Shown piece after piece: positions 26,209-35,484 of a stretch of DNA of 64,000 nt; within the stretch, counting starts at the first letter, position 1; each line of letters opens with the position of its first letter. Position numbers and translations under genes: made by a program. Source of the stretch: Ureibacillus xyleni (GTDB lineage Bacteria > Bacillota > Bacilli > Bacillales_A > Planococcaceae); contig NZ_OBMQ01000009.1 in the NCBI RefSeq assembly GCF_900217795.1, positions 84,359-148,358 of the forward strand. The letters are read 5' to 3'. The notes beneath the pieces were generated by a model. The model saw only the letters and a list, made by a program, of their open reading frames with translations, was not told the origin of the DNA and ran no database searches.

Positions 26209-27186
26209 ATGGGGCTAAAATTATTTATTAAGGAACACCTGTCGTTTGTTATTTTTGAAATGGTGCTAGTCCTTTTCATTCTACTTTTGTTTTATTTAGA
26301 TGGGTTCAGAAATATTGATACAGCTGTTTATACAATATCCATTAGCCTTATTTTGATTATATCTTTTTTAGGGGTTCGCTATTTTTTAAGGCAAAATTAC
26401 TTAAATAGAATTACTCAGTTACCCACTTCAATGGAAGATGCTTTGCAAAAAAATGCAAAAACCTTTGAATATATTGAAACAGAACGTTATTTACATGAAT
26501 TGTATCGTGTTTATCAACAAGAAGTGCAATCATTGTATGCTTCACAAAATCGCCAAGATAAGTTTTTAAATCAATGGATCCACCAAATGAAAACACCTGT
26601 ATCGGTACTGGAGTTATTATTACAAGAAGATGGGCCACTTGATCATACAAGCGTTCGGGAAGAAGTTGACCGGATTAAAAGAGGACTAGAACTTGTCCTT
26701 ATGAATGCACGTCTAGAAAAATTTGAAGAAGATATGCAAGTGGAACAAGTCTCGTTAAAAGATATCGTTCTTGCAACAATTAATGAGAATAAACGTTTAT
26801 TTATAACAAATCGTGTCTTTCCACAAACCGAAATTGACCAAAGCATTGTTATTACTAGTGACTCAAAATGGCTTAAATTTGTACTAGGTCAATTTATAAC
26901 AAACGCTGTTAAATATACCTTTGAACCAAATAAAAAAATCTTCGTCATTGCAAAACGGACAGATTCTCAAGTGCAATTGATCGTTAAAGATGAAGGAATT
27001 GGTATCCCAAAATCAGACCTTACAAGAGTAACAAAAGCATTTTTCACTGGTGAAAACGGGAGAAAAACGGGTGAATCAACTGGGATGGGTTTGTATTTAG
27101 CGAAAGAAATTTGTGAAAAGCTTGGACATGAATTAACAATTGAATCAGAAGTTGGGGTTGGGACAACGATTACACTTACATTTTAA
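26209..27186 (+). CDS. BceS-type intramembrane-sensing histidine kinase
   Basis: 325 aa. Two transmembrane helices (about 13-30 and 38-58) with almost no extracellular loop, the hallmark of BceS-like kinases that sense through their ABC transporter. H-box NQWIHQMKTPVSVLELLL near residue 125, N-box QFITNAVKYT, G boxes DEGIGIP and GESTGMGLYLAKEI. Pairs with the regulator upstream and the BceAB-like transporter downstream. Confidence 0.93.
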   Translation: MGLKLFIKEHLSFVIFEMVLVLFILLLFYLDGFRNIDTAVYTISISLILIISFLGVRYFLRQNYLNRITQLPTSMEDALQKNAKTFEYIETERYLHELYRVYQQEVQSLYASQNRQDKFLNQWIHQMKTPVSVLELLLQEDGPLDHTSVREEVDRIKRGLELVLMNARLEKFEEDMQVEQVSLKDIVLATINENKRLFITNRVFPQTEIDQSIVITSDSKWLKFVLGQFITNAVKYTFEPNKKIFVIAKRTDSQVQLIVKDEGIGIPKSDLTRVTKAFFTGENGRKTGESTGMGLYLAKEICEKLGHELTIESEVGVGTTITLTF

Positions 27187-27204
27187 GTCAAAGAGGGAGC
27201 ATAT

Positions 27205-27981
27205 ATGCCAATACTACAAGTGAAAGATGTTACAAAAGTCTATGAGGGGAAAGTAACAAATCGTGCAATTAATCAACTCAGTTTTGACTTAGCTAAGGGC
27301 GAGTTTTTAGCTGTTATGGGTCCTTCAGGTAGTGGTAAAACGACACTATTAAACTTAATCTCTACGATAGATAAACCAACTTCTGGTGATATCGTATTCA
27401 ATTACATAAAACCTCAAAATTTAAATAAAACTGAACTTGCCTTTTTTAGACGAAGGGAGTTAGGTTTCATTTTTCAAGATTTTAATTTATTACCGATGTT
27501 GACGGTAGAAGAAAATATTGTCTTACCATTAACGTTGGACCAACAACCAGTTGACGTAATGGAAGAGAGACTAAATACATTAGCTGAACGATTGGACTTG
27601 AAACCATTTATGAATAAAAGGCCAAACGAAATTTCTGGAGGTCAAGCCCAAAGAGTAGCCATTGCTCGTGCATTAATACATCGACCATCTATCATTTTAG
27701 CAGATGAGCCTACGGGGAATTTAGATTCTAATAACTCCCGTGAAGTGCTAGAGTTACTTAGCAAAATTAATAAAGAACGACAAACAACAATCGTAATGGT
27801 AACTCATGATCCAATTGCGGCAAGTTTTTGTGATCGCGTGCTATTTATTAAGGACGGTGAGTTTTTTAACGAAATTTATCGGGATGACAGACGCCAAACA
27901 TTTTTCCAACGCATTCTAAATGTTCTAAGTCTTTTAGGAGGAGGACAAGTAGGTGACCTTTCATCAATTCGCTTACCGTAA
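27205..27981 (+). CDS. BceA-type ABC transporter ATPase
   Basis: 258 aa. Walker A GPSGSGKTTLL near residue 40, Q-loop FQDFNLL, signature [15 protein letters not shown] near 147, Walker B ILADEPTGNLDS and switch His in VTHD. MacB/BceA class. Its last 29 nt overlap the permease gene, so the two are translated together. Confidence 0.95.
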   Translation: MPILQVKDVTKVYEGKVTNRAINQLSFDLAKGEFLAVMGPSGSGKTTLLNLISTIDKPTSGDIVFNYIKPQNLNKTELAFFRRRELGFIFQDFNLLPMLTVEENIVLPLTLDQQPVDVMEERLNTLAERLDLKPFMNKRPNEISGGQAQRVAIARALIHRPSIILADEPTGNLDSNNSREVLELLSKINKERQTTIVMVTHDPIAASFCDRVLFIKDGEFFNEIYRDDRRQTFFQRILNVLSLLGGGQVGDLSSIRLP

Positions 27982-29884
27982 CGTAGTTCGCAATATCCGA
28001 ATTTATGCTGCCTTCTTTATGGCCAGCTTTTTTTCGGTTTTTGTATTCTTTATTTATTCAATGCTCATGTTTCACCCAAAAATAGACAATGGCTTTTTAG
28101 GCAATGTCCCAATTGTCTGGATGGTCGTTGCAGAAATCATATTAGTATTGTTTACATGGTTTTTCATATTTTACTCAATGAAGGCTTTCTTAGAAGCAAG
28201 GTCAAAGGAATTTGGTATATTGCTTCATTTAGGAATGGAACGAAAACAGCTCAGTAAATTAGTCTTTATTGAAACGATTATAATCGGATTAATGTCGATA
28301 GTGCTTGGTGTGATATTCGGCTACTCATTTTCTAAATTTTTCTTTATGATTGTTCGAGAAATTTTAATGCTAGAGGAGTTGCCACTCTATCTTTCGTGGG
28401 AGCCTTTTTTATTAACCTTTGCTGTTTACTTAAGCGCATTTGTATTTATTTCGATGGTTAGTGTACAATTTGCTCCTCAAAGAAAGATTATTGATTTAAT
28501 GAAAGGGCCTAAGGGAGTTAAGTATACTGTTACTTATACAAAAAAAAGGGCTTACCTTGGCGTTATTTTCATTTTATTAGGCTATTGTTTAGCGATCGTT
28601 ACGACCAGAACAACACTTTTCTCCTTCACATTATTTATTCCAATTCTCATTACATTCGGTACGTTCTATTTCTTTTCAGATTCAACACAATATTTTGTTG
28701 AAAGCTTAAAAAAGAGAAGGAGCGTCTATTGGAAGAATTCAAGAATGTTACCGTTAGCAGAGCAAACCTTTATTTTAAAAAATAATGGAAAAATGTTTTT
28801 TGTTGTGACAATGGTTTCTACTCTTGCTTTTTTATCAGTTGGTTTACTATCAACTCTATCATCCTATACATCCCAATACGATAAACTTAATCCTTTAGGG
28901 TTGGTCTATAAAGGTCATATCGACAATCCGTATGAGGGTACCCATATTTCATCATTAGTATCGCAACTAGAGGATAAAGGTTTATCTTATCATTTAACCC
29001 GATTTACAGTTATTAAACAAACTTCCTCTTATACAAAATATGAAGTTGAAGTGTTTAGGGAATCGGATATTAATAGTTTACTGTTTTCTTATGGATATCC
29101 GATGGTGCGTTTATCTGAAGGTGAAGGAATGTTTATACCGTACACAGAGGAATCTGTAAAAAAATTAAAAAAGAAAGCAGTTCATACTGTATTAGTTGAA
29201 AATAATATTCCAATAAAAATTGATCAAGTATACCCAAAACTTATTTTTCCTAGTTCCATTGTCAGTTTGAATTCCATCATCATAAGTGACGAAGATTTTG
29301 CGAAGTTAATAAAGCCATATAGCGGCTACCCTAAAGTGGAACCAGGCTATCATTTATTTACTTTTGATATACCACAGTGGATTGACACTACTGATATTGG
29401 ATTATCAATTCAACATAACGTTTCTGCAGAATATTTGAAAGAAAAGTATTTGTTACCTTACTATTTTGAAAATGCAGGATTAAATTATTCTTATATATTA
29501 TCCACTTACTCTTTATTTACATTAGTAGGTCTTTTAGTAGCTGCTGTATTTTTACTTGCGGCAGGAAGTTTTATTTACTTTAAATTACACACTAATTTAG
29601 AAGGAGAAAGACGAAAATTTGATGTGTTAAAACGAATGGGCATATCGGACAACGAGTTGAAAAAGCTTGTAACAAAGCATTTATTCCCACAATTTTTCTT
29701 ACCATGGGGTGTTGCGCTGAGTCACAGTTTATTTGCATTTATCGCCATTCAAAAAATCCTAAAACATGTTGCCAATATATCAATTGTAAAGGAATTGATT
29801 TTTGCCTTTTTATTCCTTGTACTAATTCAAGTTATTTACTTTTATTTAATAAGATGGCGTTATATTTCCCATGTCCGAGATTGA
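27953..29884 (+). CDS. BceB-type ABC transporter permease
   Basis: 643 aa with about ten hydrophobic helices in the BceB pattern: two FtsX-like blocks, with a large extracellular domain of roughly 200 residues between the seventh and eighth helices (about 305-515). N-terminal MTFHQFAYRNVVRNIRIYAAF and FGILLHLGMERKQLSKL are typical. GTG start with GGAGGAGG upstream, inside bceA. With BceA it should free lipid II-cycle intermediates from peptide antibiotics and signal to the kinase. The substrate cannot be predicted. Confidence 0.93.
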   Translation: MTFHQFAYRNVVRNIRIYAAFFMASFFSVFVFFIYSMLMFHPKIDNGFLGNVPIVWMVVAEIILVLFTWFFIFYSMKAFLEARSKEFGILLHLGMERKQLSKLVFIETIIIGLMSIVLGVIFGYSFSKFFFMIVREILMLEELPLYLSWEPFLLTFAVYLSAFVFISMVSVQFAPQRKIIDLMKGPKGVKYTVTYTKKRAYLGVIFILLGYCLAIVTTRTTLFSFTLFIPILITFGTFYFFSDSTQYFVESLKKRRSVYWKNSRMLPLAEQTFILKNNGKMFFVVTMVSTLAFLSVGLLSTLSSYTSQYDKLNPLGLVYKGHIDNPYEGTHISSLVSQLEDKGLSYHLTRFTVIKQTSSYTKYEVEVFRESDINSLLFSYGYPMVRLSEGEGMFIPYTEESVKKLKKKAVHTVLVENNIPIKIDQVYPKLIFPSSIVSLNSIIISDEDFAKLIKPYSGYPKVEPGYHLFTFDIPQWIDTTDIGLSIQHNVSAEYLKEKYLLPYYFENAGLNYSYILSTYSLFTLVGLLVAAVFLLAAGSFIYFKLHTNLEGERRKFDVLKRMGISDNELKKLVTKHLFPQFFLPWGVALSHSLFAFIAIQKILKHVANISIVKELIFAFLFLVLIQVIYFYLIRWRYISHVRD

Positions 29885-29955
29885 CGAAAAACTTGCGGTA
29901 GATAGAATAATATTTCATTTTCTTAGAAAAAGATGTAATAAAATACTAAAAAGCA

Positions 29956-29984
29956 TTGTTTTATTAATATATCTAATTTATAAT
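29956..29984 (+). promoter_or_regulatory. lcfB promoter
   Basis: TTGTTT (29956-29961), 17-nt spacer and TATAAT (29979-29984). The FadR-like palindrome lies 8 nt downstream, over the expected transcription start. Confidence 0.72.
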
Positions 29985-29992
29985 ATTTAGAA

Positions 29993-30010
29993 AATGAATG
30001 GTTATTCATT
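29993..30010 (+). promoter_or_regulatory. FadR-like operator upstream of lcfB
   Basis: Perfect palindrome AATGAAT-GGTT-ATTCATT, with the same 7-bp arms and 4-bp spacer as the site at 5199-5216. Its place just after the -10 box suits repression. Confidence 0.72.
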
Positions 30011-30074
30011 TCTTACTTCATAGTAGCTAATTGGGGCTAGTTATGTTGAAAAACATGCAAAGGGGATGGGTGTT

Positions 30075-31625
30075 TTGAATTTAGTTGAAAAAGTTCGTCA
30101 AACAGCAATTGAACAACCGGATAAAGTTGCATATCACTTTTTAGGCCGTGATACTTCATATGGTGAGTTCGAACAACAAGTCAGTCAATTTGCATCAGCA
30201 TTACAACAACTAGGGGTGGAAAAAGGAGATCATGTGGCATTTTTACTTGGAAATTCACCACATTTTCTAATTTCACTGTATGCAACAATGACAATTGGAG
30301 CAACAGCGATTCCTGTAAACCCAATGTATACTCCGGATGAAATTTCATACATCATTCAAAATGGTGATGTAAAACTAGTCATTGCACTAGATATGTTGCT
30401 ACCTTTAGTGGATATAGGGGTTAAGGCATTCCCACAGGTAGAACATTATATCATTTGTGAAACGATGCCAGATATTCAGGAGAAATTAACATCTTTGAGT
30501 GATGCAGCAAAAGATAAAACACAACTTTTTTCAAAACTTCTTTCTTCAACAACAGCAACTGTAGAGCCAGTTTCTGTAGATAATGATGATGTGGCGATTA
30601 TTTTATATACTTCTGGAACTACTGGTTATCCAAAAGGAGCTATGTTAACTCATCAAAATTTATATTCAAATGCGCGGGATGTTGGAGAGTATCTAGCTAT
30701 GACGAGTGAAGACCGAATAATAGCTACACTACCGGTATTCCATGTTTTTGCATTAACTGTTGTAGTAAATGCGCCTCTATTAAAAGGAGCAACTGTTTTA
30801 CTAGCACCAAGGTTTAGCCCAAATGAAATCTATGAACTTGCTGGAAGTCAAAAGGCTACCGTATTTGCAGGGGTTCCAACAATGTATAACTTCCTTTATC
30901 AATTTGAAGGGGACATTGAAAACTTCTCAAACTTAAGATTAGCAGTTTCAGGTGGAGCTCCATTACCTGTACAGGTCCTTTATGATTTTGAGAAAAAGTT
31001 TAACGTTAAAGTTTCAGAAGGTTATGGGTTATCAGAAGCTTCACCGGTGACTTGTTTTAATCCATTAGATCGAGAACGAAAAGCAGGTTCCATTGGTATG
31101 TCTATTGTCAACGTCGAAAATAAAGTAGTTGACGTTAATGGAAATGAAGTACCAATAGGAGAAGTAGGTGAACTTATTGTTCGAGGGCCGAATGTGATGA
31201 AAGGCTATTATAAAATGCCTGAAGAAACGGCAAACGCTATTAGAGATGGATGGCTATACACTGGTGATTTAGCTAAAAAGGATGAGGACGGCTATTTCTA
31301 TATCGTAGACCGTAAAAAAGATTTAATCATCGTTGGGGGATTCAATGTTTATCCTCGAGAAGTAGAAGAAGTATTATTCTCACACCCAAATATAATTGAG
31401 GCAGCTGTCGTTGGTTTCCCTGATCCTAATCTTGGTGAAGCAGTATGTGCGTTTGTTGTTTTAAAGGACAAGACTGTTTCGGAAGAGGAACTACGTAATT
31501 ATTGCGCAGAACATTTGGTGAAATATAAAGTTCCAAAAGTGATTGAGATTTTAGACGAGTTGCCAAAAAATTCAACGGGGAAAATTTTACGCCGCTCATT
31601 AAAAGATATACAAATAACACAATAA
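30075..31625 (+). CDS. lcfB: Long-chain fatty-acid-CoA ligase
   Basis: 516 aa, ANL (AMP-binding) superfamily. P-loop ILYTSGTTGYPKGAM near residue 175, adenylate motif EGYGLSEASPV near 315, hinge YTGDLAKKDEDGYFYIVDRK, and the catalytic Lys in LPKNSTGKILRR at the C-terminus. Activates fatty acids to acyl-CoA for beta-oxidation. TTG at 30075 is preferred to ATG 30066: AAAGGGG abuts the ATG but is 9 nt from the TTG, and B. subtilis LcfB begins MNLV like this reading. Confidence 0.95.
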   Translation: MNLVEKVRQTAIEQPDKVAYHFLGRDTSYGEFEQQVSQFASALQQLGVEKGDHVAFLLGNSPHFLISLYATMTIGATAIPVNPMYTPDEISYIIQNGDVKLVIALDMLLPLVDIGVKAFPQVEHYIICETMPDIQEKLTSLSDAAKDKTQLFSKLLSSTTATVEPVSVDNDDVAIILYTSGTTGYPKGAMLTHQNLYSNARDVGEYLAMTSEDRIIATLPVFHVFALTVVVNAPLLKGATVLLAPRFSPNEIYELAGSQKATVFAGVPTMYNFLYQFEGDIENFSNLRLAVSGGAPLPVQVLYDFEKKFNVKVSEGYGLSEASPVTCFNPLDRERKAGSIGMSIVNVENKVVDVNGNEVPIGEVGELIVRGPNVMKGYYKMPEETANAIRDGWLYTGDLAKKDEDGYFYIVDRKKDLIIVGGFNVYPREVEEVLFSHPNIIEAAVVGFPDPNLGEAVCAFVVLKDKTVSEEELRNYCAEHLVKYKVPKVIEILDELPKNSTGKILRRSLKDIQITQ

Positions 31626-31631
31626 TCTTTT

Positions 31632-31907
31632 AAGATGCTCTCGTCTATATCGGAAGCCACTGAAAAACTAAATACCGATAAAAATTTATAGTAATTATTT
31701 GCTTCTAAATAGAAGGTGGGATTCACTTCGCTTTCCACGGGCTTGGCTTCAGCCTCCTCGTCGCAAGCTCCTGCGGGGTCTTCAGCTCAAGCTGTTCCCG
31801 TAGGAGTCTTCGTGAATCCCACTTCCTAAAAGATCTGAGCGTATTTTTATTATAAAAATTTATTAAAATCGACTTTTTCAGTGCCCTATCTATATCGTGG
31901 GCATCTT
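31632..31907. repeat. 276-bp imperfect palindromic repeat element (MITE-like)
   Basis: Outer arms read AAGATGC...CACTGAAAAA (31632-31667) and TTTTTCAGTG...GCATCTT (31874-31907). Inner arms are GTGGGATTCAC (31716-31726) and GTGAATCCCAC (31812-31822). The core between them contains TTCAGCCTCCTCGTCGCAAG and TGCGGGGTCTTCAGCTCAAG, phrases I recognise from dispersed repeats in Bacillaceae and Planococcaceae genomes. No transposase. The right outer arm plus its T-run probably also serves as a terminator for lcfB. Confidence 0.72.
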
Positions 31908-32005
31908 TTTTATTAGAGGAATTTTCCAAAGTGACAGACTAAGCAGTAAGCTGTAAAATAGTATAGGTGAAATAGCGAGAACACCTGAAGAAAAGAGGTA
32001 AAAAC

Positions 32006-32467
32006 ATGACAAAAATGAATGTTGAAAGTTTCAACTTAGACCATACAAAAGTTGCAGCACCATATGTAAGACTTGCAGGAATTAAAGAAGGAAAAAATGG
32101 AGATGTCGTTCATAAATATGATGTTCGTTTTAAACAACCAAACAAAGAGCATATGAAAATGGATGCACTCCATTCAATTGAGCATTTAATGGCTGAAAAT
32201 ATTCGCAACCATACAGACCATGTAGTTGATATGAGTCCAATGGGTTGTCAAACTGGTTTTTATCTAACAATGATTAACCATGATAACTATGAAGAAGTAC
32301 TAACTATTTTAGAAAATACACTACAAGATGTTCTTCAAGCTAATGAAGTTCCTGCTTGTAATGAAGTGCAATGTGGTTGGGCTGCAAATCATAGCTTAGA
32401 AGGTGCAAAAGAACTTGCAAAAGAGATGTTAGAAAAACGCAATGAATGGTCAACAATTTTTGCGTAA
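32006..32467 (+). CDS. luxS: S-ribosylhomocysteine lyase LuxS
   Basis: 153 aa. Metal site [14 protein letters not shown] (HxxEH), catalytic Cys in [11 protein letters not shown], and third ligand Cys in [17 protein letters not shown]. Cleaves S-ribosylhomocysteine to homocysteine and the AI-2 precursor, closing the activated methyl cycle. Monocistronic. AAGAGG lies before the ATG. No SAM riboswitch was seen in its leader. Confidence 0.97.
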   Translation: MTKMNVESFNLDHTKVAAPYVRLAGIKEGKNGDVVHKYDVRFKQPNKEHMKMDALHSIEHLMAENIRNHTDHVVDMSPMGCQTGFYLTMINHDNYEEVLTILENTLQDVLQANEVPACNEVQCGWAANHSLEGAKELAKEMLEKRNEWSTIFA

Positions 32468-32477
32468 TTAATTAACG

Positions 32478-32505
32478 AGACTGTCGTAATGGCGGTCTTT
32501 TTTCT
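32478..32505 (+). terminator. luxS terminator
   Basis: AGACTGTC - GTAAT - GGCGGTCT followed by TTTTTTCTTT. Confidence 0.85.
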
Positions 32506-32647
32506 TTGGAGAAAATATTTTGTTCATATGTCATAACATCTACAAAAAAATGTAAATATTCGGTGAAACTGGTAGGTTTTTTTTGGAAGGAACTATATAA
32601 TCATAGTATAATTGCAATAGATAAACTATGAAGTGAGGAAATGTAGA

Positions 32648-33877
32648 GTGGATGTTTTTATTGGAAGACAACCGATTTTTAATATAGACGAAGAAGTAGT
32701 AGCCTATGAACTTTTATATCGTAATCAAAACATTAATGCCTTTCCAAATACTGAACCAGATGCAGCGACAGTAGATGTACTAGTGAATTACTTTTTATCG
32801 ATGGGCATAAAAGAAGTAACAAAGGGGAAGCCAGGTTTTGTCAATTTCACAGAAAACCTATTAATGAGTCATGTCATTGAATTTATTAATCCATCCAAAA
32901 TCGTTATTGAAATTTTAGAAAATGTCCCAATTACTAAAGAATTAGTTGACCGGGTAATGGAATTAAAAGAAATTGGTTTTAAAATTGCTCTGGATGACTT
33001 TGTACTTAATAAAGATGTTGTACATTACGATAAAATTTTTGAACACACTGACTTTATTAAAGTTGATTTTTTAGCTACTCCTTTATTAGAACGTATGGAA
33101 ATTGAAAATCGAGTTAAACAATATTATCCACATATTCAATTATTAGCGGAAAAAGTTGAAACGAGAAACCAATTTGATGTTGCGAAACATTCAGGATATA
33201 CATTATTTCAAGGCTACTTTTTTGAACAACCACAAATTATTAAATCTACAGATATCCCGTTAAATACATTACAATATTTCCAAGTTATTTCTTTATTGAA
33301 GGATGAAGAACCAGATGTAAACTTAATTGCTGAGAATATCGAAAGAGATATTTCTTTATCTTATAAACTTTTACAAATAATCAATGAAACAAATAAACGG
33401 CAAAAATCAAAAGTACGATCGATTAAACAGGCAATATTATTATTAGGATTAACTGAATTACGAAAACTAATTTACTTATTAGCTATGCGTGAAGGGGAAT
33501 TAAAAAATCATACTGATTTATTTAAAGAACTTATGAGGACCTCTTTATTAAGAGCGAAAATTTGTGAAATTCTTGCGAAACAAACGAATAAAGAAAACTA
33601 CTCTGAATATTTCTTAGTTGGTTTATTTTCTTTAATTGATAGCTTATTAAATAGACCGATGGATGTTATTTTAGAAAAGCTTCCTTTTTCAGAAGAAGTT
33701 TCTGATACGATTAGTGGTGTGGAAACCGAAATGACACCTTATTTAGAATTTAGTATTGCGCTAAGTAAAATGGATTGGGACAGTATCGAACGACTTATAC
33801 CTCAACTTGGTTTAGACAATGAAAAGGTTGAAATAATATATAATGAAGCAGCAATATGGGCAGAAAAATCAATGTAA
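32648..33877 (+). CDS. yuxH: EAL-HDOD signalling protein, YuxH-like
   Basis: 409 aa. The N-terminal EAL-fold domain (FIGRQPIFNIDEEVVAYELL) has Tyr-Glu-Leu in place of E-A-L and LDDF in the later motif, so c-di-GMP hydrolysis is unlikely. The C-terminal half (about 205-400) is an HDOD domain (SYKLLQIINETNKRQKSKVR, AILLLGLTELRKLIYLLAM). Start GTG 32648 has AGG 9 nt upstream and gives exactly the 409-aa length I recall for B. subtilis YuxH. Family function unknown; HDOD proteins often act in stress or motility signalling. Confidence 0.85.
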   Translation: MDVFIGRQPIFNIDEEVVAYELLYRNQNINAFPNTEPDAATVDVLVNYFLSMGIKEVTKGKPGFVNFTENLLMSHVIEFINPSKIVIEILENVPITKELVDRVMELKEIGFKIALDDFVLNKDVVHYDKIFEHTDFIKVDFLATPLLERMEIENRVKQYYPHIQLLAEKVETRNQFDVAKHSGYTLFQGYFFEQPQIIKSTDIPLNTLQYFQVISLLKDEEPDVNLIAENIERDISLSYKLLQIINETNKRQKSKVRSIKQAILLLGLTELRKLIYLLAMREGELKNHTDLFKELMRTSLLRAKICEILAKQTNKENYSEYFLVGLFSLIDSLLNRPMDVILEKLPFSEEVSDTISGVETEMTPYLEFSIALSKMDWDSIERLIPQLGLDNEKVEIIYNEAAIWAEKSM

Positions 33878-33909
33878 GGCAAAGGGATAAAACCTTTTGC
33901 CTTTTTTTA
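33878..33909 (+). terminator. Terminator of the yuxH-like gene
   Basis: GGCAAAGGG - ATAAAA - CCTTTTGCC followed by TTTTTTTAT. Confidence 0.9.
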
Positions 33910-34019
33910 TACCATTTTTATTCCATAGGTCACCCTTTATCTTAATGAAGTTCTCTTTTTTATTACCCTTTGTTATAATCGTCCACAGAATGTACAAAAT
34001 AAGTCATGTGGGGAAAAAT

Positions 34020-34886
34020 ATGAGTAAAAATTATGAGAATAAAGTATTAAATTCTACAAAGAATACAATTCAGGAATACTTTTATGTACTTCTTGGAGCA
34101 GCGGTGATCGCGTTCGGATTTAATGCATTCCTATTTCCTAACCAGGTAGCTTCCGGAGGCGTTAGTGGTATAAGTACTATTTTAAATGGACTTTTTGGAT
34201 GGAATGCAGGAATCGTGCAGTACGCCTTTAATATACCGTTATTTATTGCAGGTGTTCTAATATTAGGAAAAAAGTTTGGTGTTAAATCTTTAATCGGTAC
34301 ATTAGCTTTACCGTTTTTTGTTCTGTTAACAGACAACATAGATCCATGGACAGATAACCCCTTACTTGCTGCCCTTTTCGGTGGAATAATTGTCGGATTT
34401 GGTATTGGGTTAGTATTTAAAGGAAATGCTTCTACAGGTGGAACCGATTTACTTGCACAGATTATAACAAAATTTACAGGTCTTACTTTAGGAACAAGCG
34501 TACTCTTAATAGATGGGATTATTGCAATAAGTGCTGCCTTAGTATTTGATTTAGAAAAAGGGTTATATGCTCTTATTGGTTTATTTGTAACAACCAAAAC
34601 AATCGACGTCGTTCAATTAGGTTTTAGTCAATCAAAAATGGTATATATCATTTCCAGTAAAGAAACAGAAATACAAGATACAATCTACAAAGAGATTGAT
34701 CGTGGTGTGACAAAACTACCTGTCTTTGGTGGTTATACTGGAAAAGAACGTACAATGTTAATGGTTGTTGTTTATCAAACCGAGTTCACAAAGCTGAAAC
34801 AAATCATACAAATGGTTGACCCAACAGCTTTTGTCATTGTTTCTGATGCTTATGAGGTGCTGGGAGAAGGTTTCAAACGAGTATAA
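34020..34886 (+). CDS. YitT-family membrane protein, YvjA-like
   Basis: 288 aa. Five or six hydrophobic helices in the first 190 residues (family phrases GAAVIAFGFNAFLFPNQVAS, GLVFKGNASTGGTDLLAQII), then a C-terminal DUF2179 cytoplasmic domain (TKLPVFGGYTGKERTMLMVV). The ATG at 34020 has GTGGGG 6 nt upstream; the frame extends back to 33897, but that part overlaps the previous terminator. Followed directly by a cccB-like gene, as yvjA and cccB are neighbours in B. subtilis. Function unknown. Confidence 0.87.
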   Translation: MSKNYENKVLNSTKNTIQEYFYVLLGAAVIAFGFNAFLFPNQVASGGVSGISTILNGLFGWNAGIVQYAFNIPLFIAGVLILGKKFGVKSLIGTLALPFFVLLTDNIDPWTDNPLLAALFGGIIVGFGIGLVFKGNASTGGTDLLAQIITKFTGLTLGTSVLLIDGIIAISAALVFDLEKGLYALIGLFVTTKTIDVVQLGFSQSKMVYIISSKETEIQDTIYKEIDRGVTKLPVFGGYTGKERTMLMVVVYQTEFTKLKQIIQMVDPTAFVIVSDAYEVLGEGFKRV

Positions 34887-34938
34887 TTTTGTTATAATAG
34901 GTAATGCAATCCACACTAATTATTCGGAGGGGTTTTCA

Positions 34939-35343
34939 TTGAAGAAATCATTATTAGCACTAATATTCGGTTCAGCACTATTTTTAGCAGCGTGTGGTGG
35001 CGGTGACGACGAAGCAACAAACGACACAAACACAGGCACAGATGATACTGGTACTGAACAAACAACGGATACAGGTAACGATACTGCAACTGAAGGAACT
35101 GACACAGGTACTGAAACAGCATCTGCTGAAGGAGAAACGATTGTTAAAAGTAATTGTGCGACTTGTCATGGTGGCAACTTAGAAGGTATGGGTAGTACAC
35201 CTTCTTTAGCTGACGTAGGAACTCGTTTATCTGAAGACGAAATTTTAGACGTTATTTTAAATGGCCGTGGTGGTATGCCTGGTGGGTTACTACAAGGCGG
35301 AGATGCTGAAGCCGCTGCAGCTTGGTTAGCACAACAAAAATAA
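34939..35343 (+). CDS. cccB: Cytochrome c551 lipoprotein CccB
   Basis: 134 aa. Lipobox LAAC, then a Thr/Asp/Glu/Gly-rich linker of about 45 residues (low complexity), then a small class I cytochrome c domain. The heme motif is CATCH and the sixth ligand Met is in GRGGMPGG. Membrane-anchored electron carrier on the outer surface. TTG start at 34939 with GGAGGGG 6 nt upstream; an upstream in-frame extension overlaps the YvjA-like gene and is rejected. Confidence 0.93.
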   Translation: MKKSLLALIFGSALFLAACGGGDDEATNDTNTGTDDTGTEQTTDTGNDTATEGTDTGTETASAEGETIVKSNCATCHGGNLEGMGSTPSLADVGTRLSEDEILDVILNGRGGMPGGLLQGGDAEAAAAWLAQQK

Positions 35344-35359
35344 TAAACCTTATTAAATT

Positions 35360-35395
35360 ACGAAGCCAGATTATACTGGCTTCGTTTATTTTTTA
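35360..35395 (+). terminator. cccB terminator
   Basis: ACGAAGCCAG - ATTATA - CTGGCTTCGT followed by TTATTTTTTAT. Confidence 0.9.
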
Positions 35396-35484
35396 TATAC
35401 AAACAGTTCCTCATTTTAATACTTTCTACTGGTAACATGTTAAAATAGTTACTAAATGTAAAATAAGGTAGGGGAGTATATTTA

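Noticed and set aside
31723..31929. 68-codon - strand frame in the palindromic element
   Set aside because: It is formed by the repeat core. The same core occurs as non-coding repeat in related genomes, and no ribosome site is present.
31920..32005. Possible SAM riboswitch before luxS
   Set aside because: Only a short AGGTG/CACCT hairpin is present; the S-box core elements are missing.
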